This document shows, one piece after another, positions 58,808 to 64,000 of a DNA stretch of 64,000 bases. Positions within the stretch are counted from its first letter, which is position 1; every line of letters starts with the position of its first letter. The stretch comes from Syngnathus acus. Lineage: Eukaryota > Chordata > Actinopteri > Syngnathiformes > Syngnathidae. The notes under the pieces were generated by a model. The model made no database searches, was not told the DNA's origin, and saw nothing but the letters and a program-made list of their open reading frames with translations. The position numbers and the translations under genes were made by a program. The stretch covers positions 14,360,991 through 14,424,990 of the forward strand of contig NC_051092.1 in NCBI RefSeq assembly GCF_901709675.1. The letters are read 5' to 3'.

Positions 58808-60519
58808 ATCACAGGTATCAAAAATGACATCCAGGATGGCCGACTAATGTCCGACAACTCAAATGGAATTATTAGCGACAAGTGAGAAATCATTTTAATG
58901 TGTAAAATATTTTTGCCCCGTGGAGAGTGTAACTGTTGTATTTCTTTTCCGAGGCCGAGAAATGAGTTTAATTATATACGTCCAGCATATTGTTTCCATT
59001 TTGGTTGCTTTTATAGTGCTTTGGAAATAAACATACATTTCATGTGGATGAGCAAGAAAGATTGGCGGTGAGTTGATAAAGCAGCACAGATGTTTGAACA
59101 TCTTGTCTCCAAACCAGATAGCCGTTGCAATACCAGGATTGACCTGTAGATAGCAGCACAGTGTCACAGAGCACCCAAAACAAGCAAAGACAACAAAGCC
59201 AGCTAGCTAAGTGTTACCTTATCAGGTAATTACTTTGCGCTCGCAAACTATCGTACTTTTTGTTGTTATTTTGGTAAATTATTTGAGTAGTCTGTGAAGT
59301 CTTGTACAGTTAAATCTTAAACAAACACTCAACACAACTAGCCTGCTAAACGAATAGAATTTCGTTCAACGTCCCTGGCTTTGCTAAACCGTGCGCTCTT
59401 TTTTTTTTTTTTTTTACTTGACCACACACAGGTAGGAATTTGCAATAAGTAAATCACGAACAGATCTTAATCTTCAATCTTAATGGGAGGGGCGACAGAA
59501 TGGAACATGCATTCATCCTAGGAACAGATTATTTGTTGTTGAGACACACAAAAAAACCCATTTATGTTTAATTGAGAGTTTAGCAAATGTTATTTCAAAA
59601 TCTGCCAGGGGAATTGCAACCCGTCTCATGGCTGGATCTGATATCAAAAGACACCCGAGCGGATGGGAATGTGCTAAAACAGGTATTGTTTGATACTGAT
59701 CATTGAGAATCGTGTCAATTTTCTGAAATCGATTGTTGATGAGTCAGGTGTTGCGGCAAAATGACAAGTTTTGCCCTATGGGTGAAGTCTTGACTAGTTT
59801 GCAGTTAGTTTACTAGTTTCCAACCCAATCAATCCAATACTAGCACGGTAATTGGAATTCAAAAGGAAGACTGTACTCTACCATGACCAATAAATACAAC
59901 AATCGCTCAATTAACTGGTAACTCGTCCCCGGAGTCAGTCTGGAAAATAGAATCAAAATGTCTGCTTAGCTCTTAGCTGCGGTGCTGTGAGCGCCGAGCA
60001 AATTAAATCTATTTCAAGGCACGTTTGATCCCGAATGAGCGTAGTGGCGCTCGCGTAGCTTTCCATTTAATTGCTCCGCTGCGCGGCTGCAACAAATTGG
60101 CTATCGCTGAAATGACAAATTAAATTTTGGGCAAATGAGCGGCCAGCCGCCAAAAGGTCAAGCAAGCCGCCGTCAGCCACGCACGGCGGATGCTAATACA
60201 ACTCTATCTTCCAAAATGGCAGCGGCTCGGCCCGCCTTCTCACATATTTCACCACGAGTCCGGAACATCGCTTTCCTTTACGTTGGAATCGAATGAAAGC
60301 GTTGCGAATGATGTTTGGCTTGATGATGTCATTTCGTGCAACGCTTCTGACGGCGTGTGCATTTGCGAGGGGGCTGACGGGCGTCCGTTCACGTGCCTGA
60401 ATGATGAAAAGTCGCGTGCAAATTCAAGAGTTTTTATTCGCCATGTTTGAGCGTGCCAAACAAGGAATTTGACTTTGGTAAATCACAGCCTCTGTTCAAC
60501 ATTTAGGTGACTCACAACA

Positions 60520-60770
60520 CTCAGGACATGTGAAAAATGGCAAATATTCTCAAACATCCCCTGATCTTAAACTACCAAGAGGGCAAGGAAAAACTCAAAA
60601 CTCCAGCTAGGGGAAATGAGAAACCTTGAGAAGAGACCACGGATGGGAGGGTCCCTCTTCCAGGATGACCAGGCTGCAATGGATGCAGAGAGGACACATA
60701 GTACAAACAGTGTAGACAATTCAAAAAAGGTGTGGAGAGCAGGATGTTATTGCACAGTAATGACTCTGAG
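60520..60770 (-). mobile_element. 3' part of the L2-like LINE, copy 2 (reversed)
   Basis: The reverse complement matches 9440-9690 over most of its length (GCATCCATTGCAGCCTGGTC, GTGGTCTCTTCTCAAGGTTT, TTAAGATCAGGGGATGTTTG). The TTGAC tail seen in copy 1 is missing. Borders are approximate. Confidence 0.7.
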
Positions 60771-61745
60771 ACTCTAAGAGTGGTGTGAGTTCATCAGAGC
60801 AACAGCTTGAAATGCTTGACTCTTTGTAGATGAGCGCACTGCCTTTTGAGGCCTGAGGAGCAAAGCCGTGCCGCTGGTGACCTTGGATCCTTTCCGTCTC
60901 TGCTCAATGTAAACCGGCCTAAGAGGTTCTTGAAGCGGTGATCTGTCAATCAATCGGGTTTCCGTGCTAATCAGCATAAGATGAATGATGTAAATCCGAG
61001 TCATTTTGCATCGAATCAAACGGGCCAGCTGGCGAATGTCGGATTTGTGGACGTGTTGACTGAGCCCTGTCCAACAACCGCTGGAAATTCTTTTTGTCTT
61101 TTTCAAAGTGATTCTCTGCGGAATTCATTTTGGAAGGGTGCCTCGTGCAAATGTAAACATGAAACGGCGCAGCTTGTTGTGCCTCCTCCGCCAGCGCATT
61201 TGTGCCATGGTGAACAGACGCTTCCTCCTTTCTTGGAATCAACACACTCCATGTTGCATGTCAACTCGCAAAAATAGATTGCATCTTTCATTGTCCGAAA
61301 GCAGATGAATGAAAGAAAGAAAGTGGACGCATTATTTGCTTTCTTTGATACTTGATGTCTCAATCAGTGTGTCGCTGTCAATACCAACTTTAAAGCACAA
61401 TTAGCTTTGTTTTTTTGTTTTTTTTTGCTTAAATAATGATTCAATTAAGATGCATCGCACACGCCGGTTTAATTCAAATTGGAAGCACTCATGCAAATGT
61501 GTTCAAGTGAAAATACAAGCACTCGGGCAGAGAACACTTTGGGAATTACTCATTTATTTTATTCCACTTTCATTGTGAATTTAACATACAAAGCTTCAGC
61601 TTACTGGGGGGGAAGTGTTTTGCAGGTCAAAGGTCACAATCAAAGTGGGATAAAGTGTGAAATGTGGAAGTTGAACACGGGTGTGTAGACTTTTTCTATC
61701 ACTGTCCCTGTGGACGCCCAAATCGAATCATTTCTGGGGGGTTAG

Positions 61746-61803
61746 TAATAATAATAATAATAATAAATCTAATAATTTCTGGGGGTTAGTAATAATAATA
61801 ATA
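61746..61803 (+). repeat. (AAT)n within a duplicated block
   Basis: The block TTTCTGGGGG..TTAGTAATAATAATAA occurs twice in tandem (about 61730 and 61778), each copy holding an AAT microsatellite. Confidence 0.8.
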
Positions 61804-62804
61804 ATTATGATTATAATTGAAATAATTAATTTCAGGCTTCATTCTTTCTCCTCAATTGTACAGGCAATATTGCTTTCTCAGTTAAAAGGCATCAAGATGT
61901 GTTCAATAAAGCAACGCGAGGTAGAGAAAGTGTTTTTCATCAGGCCGGCCGGCCGACCACTTGATCTGGTGGGCGTCCGTCTCGCTGCCTCTTCAGAGCA
62001 TCATCAGTGGCACAAATGTTTGCAGCTCTCCACCAGATGAAACCACAACATCAGAGCGTCCTCTTTCTGTTTTTCTGGCTTCTGCCGCGTTCGCTGGAAT
62101 TCAGCCCGCAGCTCTTTGGGTTCATCTGCTGTCATCTAAATTTTTGTTTTGTTTTCGCCCGTTATGGCGAATGAAGTCATTTTATTATGCAAATAACATT
62201 ACGTGTTTGCATTTTCATTGCTAGCGTTTGACGGACGGTGCCAAAGGCTTCTTATCTTTTCGCCTATTCACAGCACGGGTTATTTGAAATTTCAAATATT
62301 TTTAGCTGACACCTTGTCGTCAAATCGCATCAGCGTTCCGTCACTCTGTCATTATTTTGGACCCTCTGCGTTGTCAAAACAAATCGTGGGAGTTTGCAAA
62401 TACGGTGGGATGGAAAAAAATGAACTGTGTACTATTCAATGTACTGAATAGCAAAGTGCAGCCTACTTTGTATTCCGCTTTGGTCTGCCATCTGAGGGGA
62501 AATCAGCATTTTTTATTTTCAGAGGTCACAGAGCCAGATCCATCCATCCATCTCGCCACATTTCAGACAAACGAAGCCGGCCGGCGCTTTCTACTTTGGG
62601 CGAGACCCGGAGGTATCGCAAACAATGAAGAAGAGATGAATGTAGATTTTGGATCAGAACCGAGTCCCAACAGACGGAGGCCAGCAAGTGGCAATGTTTG
62701 GCCGACCCGCTGTTTCAAATATCACTGTTGAAAAAGTGAGCGAGATAAATCACAATATTACATAGATAATAGTTATTATAATAATAATAATTATTACTAA
62801 ATTA

Positions 62805-62851
62805 AAATAAATTATATTAATAATAATAATTATTATTAATATAATTTATTT
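62805..62851. repeat. AT-rich palindrome, 22-bp perfect arms with 3-base centre
   Basis: Arm 62805-62826 is the exact reverse complement of 62830-62851; the centre is TAA. All bases are A or T, so it could extrude as a cruciform. Confidence 0.95.
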
Positions 62852-64000
62852 ACGATGTATAATATTTTTTCAATTTCCTTATCAATAAATGGGAACTAAA
62901 TTTCAGAGTTCAGCAGTAATAATTTGCACCATGTGCCTTTTTTGTTGAAAAAGTGAAGACATGCTCGAAATCGAAATCCTCTCCCGGCGGTTGTTTTGTC
63001 GCAGCTAACTACTTTCTATTTTTCTATTGAGTTTCATCACTCCAAGCGCAAATCTTGTAACAATACCGCCGCCGTTCACTCCTATGAAAAGACATGAAAT
63101 CCGTTTAGTAAACGAGGCTTGTTGCCATGGTTACACGCACTCTATCTGTCCACAATCATTCCATTTGAATCTCATTAGATACCGCAAGCCTACTTGTTTG
63201 TTTTTTTTGGGGGGGTGACGATGATAATTTGCCAGCGTCGTCAGCCATTTGAAGCTCATCTACAAGTCAGTTGTTTTTCTCACGCCAAATTTGATAAGTC
63301 ACACCGCTCTTCAGTGAGCAACCGAGATTGATAATTTGTCTTCCAAACATTTGCAGGAAAATGCCGGAACCAAAGTCGCAAGAGAGCTCAACAGCAAATT
63401 TGAACTTTTGTTAAATCTCATTTCGATCACATAAAAAAATGGCCGTTTAGCTGCTATGAAGTGACCAATCTGAAACTTATTAAAAATAATAATAATAATA
63501 ATATGTAATAATGTAAACACATTACCCGAATGGCAGGCCGTAAATTGACTTCCCCAGGGCAAATTGTGTTTAATGGCGTCTTCATCAACAGCTACTCAAG
63601 TTTAATTATCGCGCGTGTACTACTCACTTGAATGCGTCACAACCTCAAGCAAACACCCGATTTCGCTCGCCATAAGTCGTCGTCGTGCCTTTCGCATATC
63701 GTTCAAAGCCACACGCATGGCAAAAAAAAAGCAGACTTTAATTAAACACTATCAGAGTGGGTTGTGTAAAGAAATGAAATATGGGAAGCCGTTGAGTCGT
63801 TCCAAATCCTCGTCATATGAACTGCAGCGGATCACAAATTCTTTGTGATTGTTTGGAGTTGTTTTCCATGAGAAGAGCCGCCACCTTCCTTCGAGTCGCT
63901 TCCTTTGGCCTTTGACCCCACACTCTCCTTCAAACCACACATCAGCCACGTTACCAAAACATCCTTCTTTCATCTACGAAACATTGCACGCCTTCGACCC

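Larger units (their letters stand above)
57891..64000. other. Gene-free region downstream of the window's last gene
   Basis: No exon or RNA gene recognised in 6.1 kb beyond the pex11a 5' end. It contains a 288-bp hAT MITE, a reversed LINE tail, ATT repeats at 61746-61803, an AT-rich palindrome at 62805-62851, and a GC-richer block with ATTTAATT and AAATTAAA motifs near 59980-60190 that could be a regulatory element. Confidence 0.6.

Noticed and set aside
59980-60190. Possible conserved regulatory block
   Set aside because: It looks like low-repeat, homeodomain-motif DNA, but without an alignment I cannot separate it from chance; only mentioned in the spacer entry.

Overview
This is a gene-dense vertebrate nuclear sequence, almost certainly from a ray-finned (teleost) fish. 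Every gene has GT-AG introns, many of them only 60-100 bp, and the encoded proteins match vertebrate families (RPGRIP1, NOX5, AMBRA1, a muscarinic receptor, PHF21A, an FKBP8-type immunophilin, an ELL factor, PEX11A). Spacers hold fish-type hAT elements and LINE 3' tails. I read exons from splice sites and conserved residues. For nox5, ambra1, phf21a, the FKBP gene, the ELL gene and pex11a the summed exon lengths are exact multiples of three, which supports the models.

Layout. 1-4.1 kb: 3' half of rpgrip1 (+). 4.2-8.3 kb: complete nox5 (+). 8.8-15.7 kb: complete ambra1 (+). 16.5-17.7 kb: single-exon muscarinic-type GPCR (+). 19.5-30.1 kb: phf21a (+), with a CpG-rich 5' region and a 1.2-kb inverted-repeat transposon upstream of its first coding exon. 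30.5-40.1 kb: FKBP8/FKBP16-like TPR immunophilin (-), tail to tail with phf21a and carrying a hAT insertion in intron 1. 41.7-54.3 kb: ELL-family gene, best matched to ELL3 (+), head to head with the FKBP gene. 55.9-57.9 kb: pex11a (-), tail to tail with the ELL gene. 57.9-64 kb: no gene found, only repeats and AT-rich DNA.

The genes do not form one pathway and are not an operon. They cover ciliary/photoreceptor scaffolding, Ca2+-activated superoxide production, autophagy, GPCR signalling, histone reading with LSD1/CoREST, organelle-membrane chaperoning, transcription elongation and peroxisome division. The phf21a-receptor-ambra1 trio matches the human 11p11.2 neighbourhood, while nox5, ELL3 and PEX11A lie on human 15q.

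Main points for a second look: (1) the muscarinic-type receptor keeps Asp3.32 but has lost all three lid tyrosines and the Trp6.48 toggle switch; (2) rpgrip1 has two apparent one-base frame breaks; (3) ambra1 lacks the human WxxL LC3-interacting motif while keeping its dynein light chain motifs; (4) two hAT-type insertions have perfect 8-bp target duplications. I saw no bacterial-type system, CRISPR array or convincing RNA gene.
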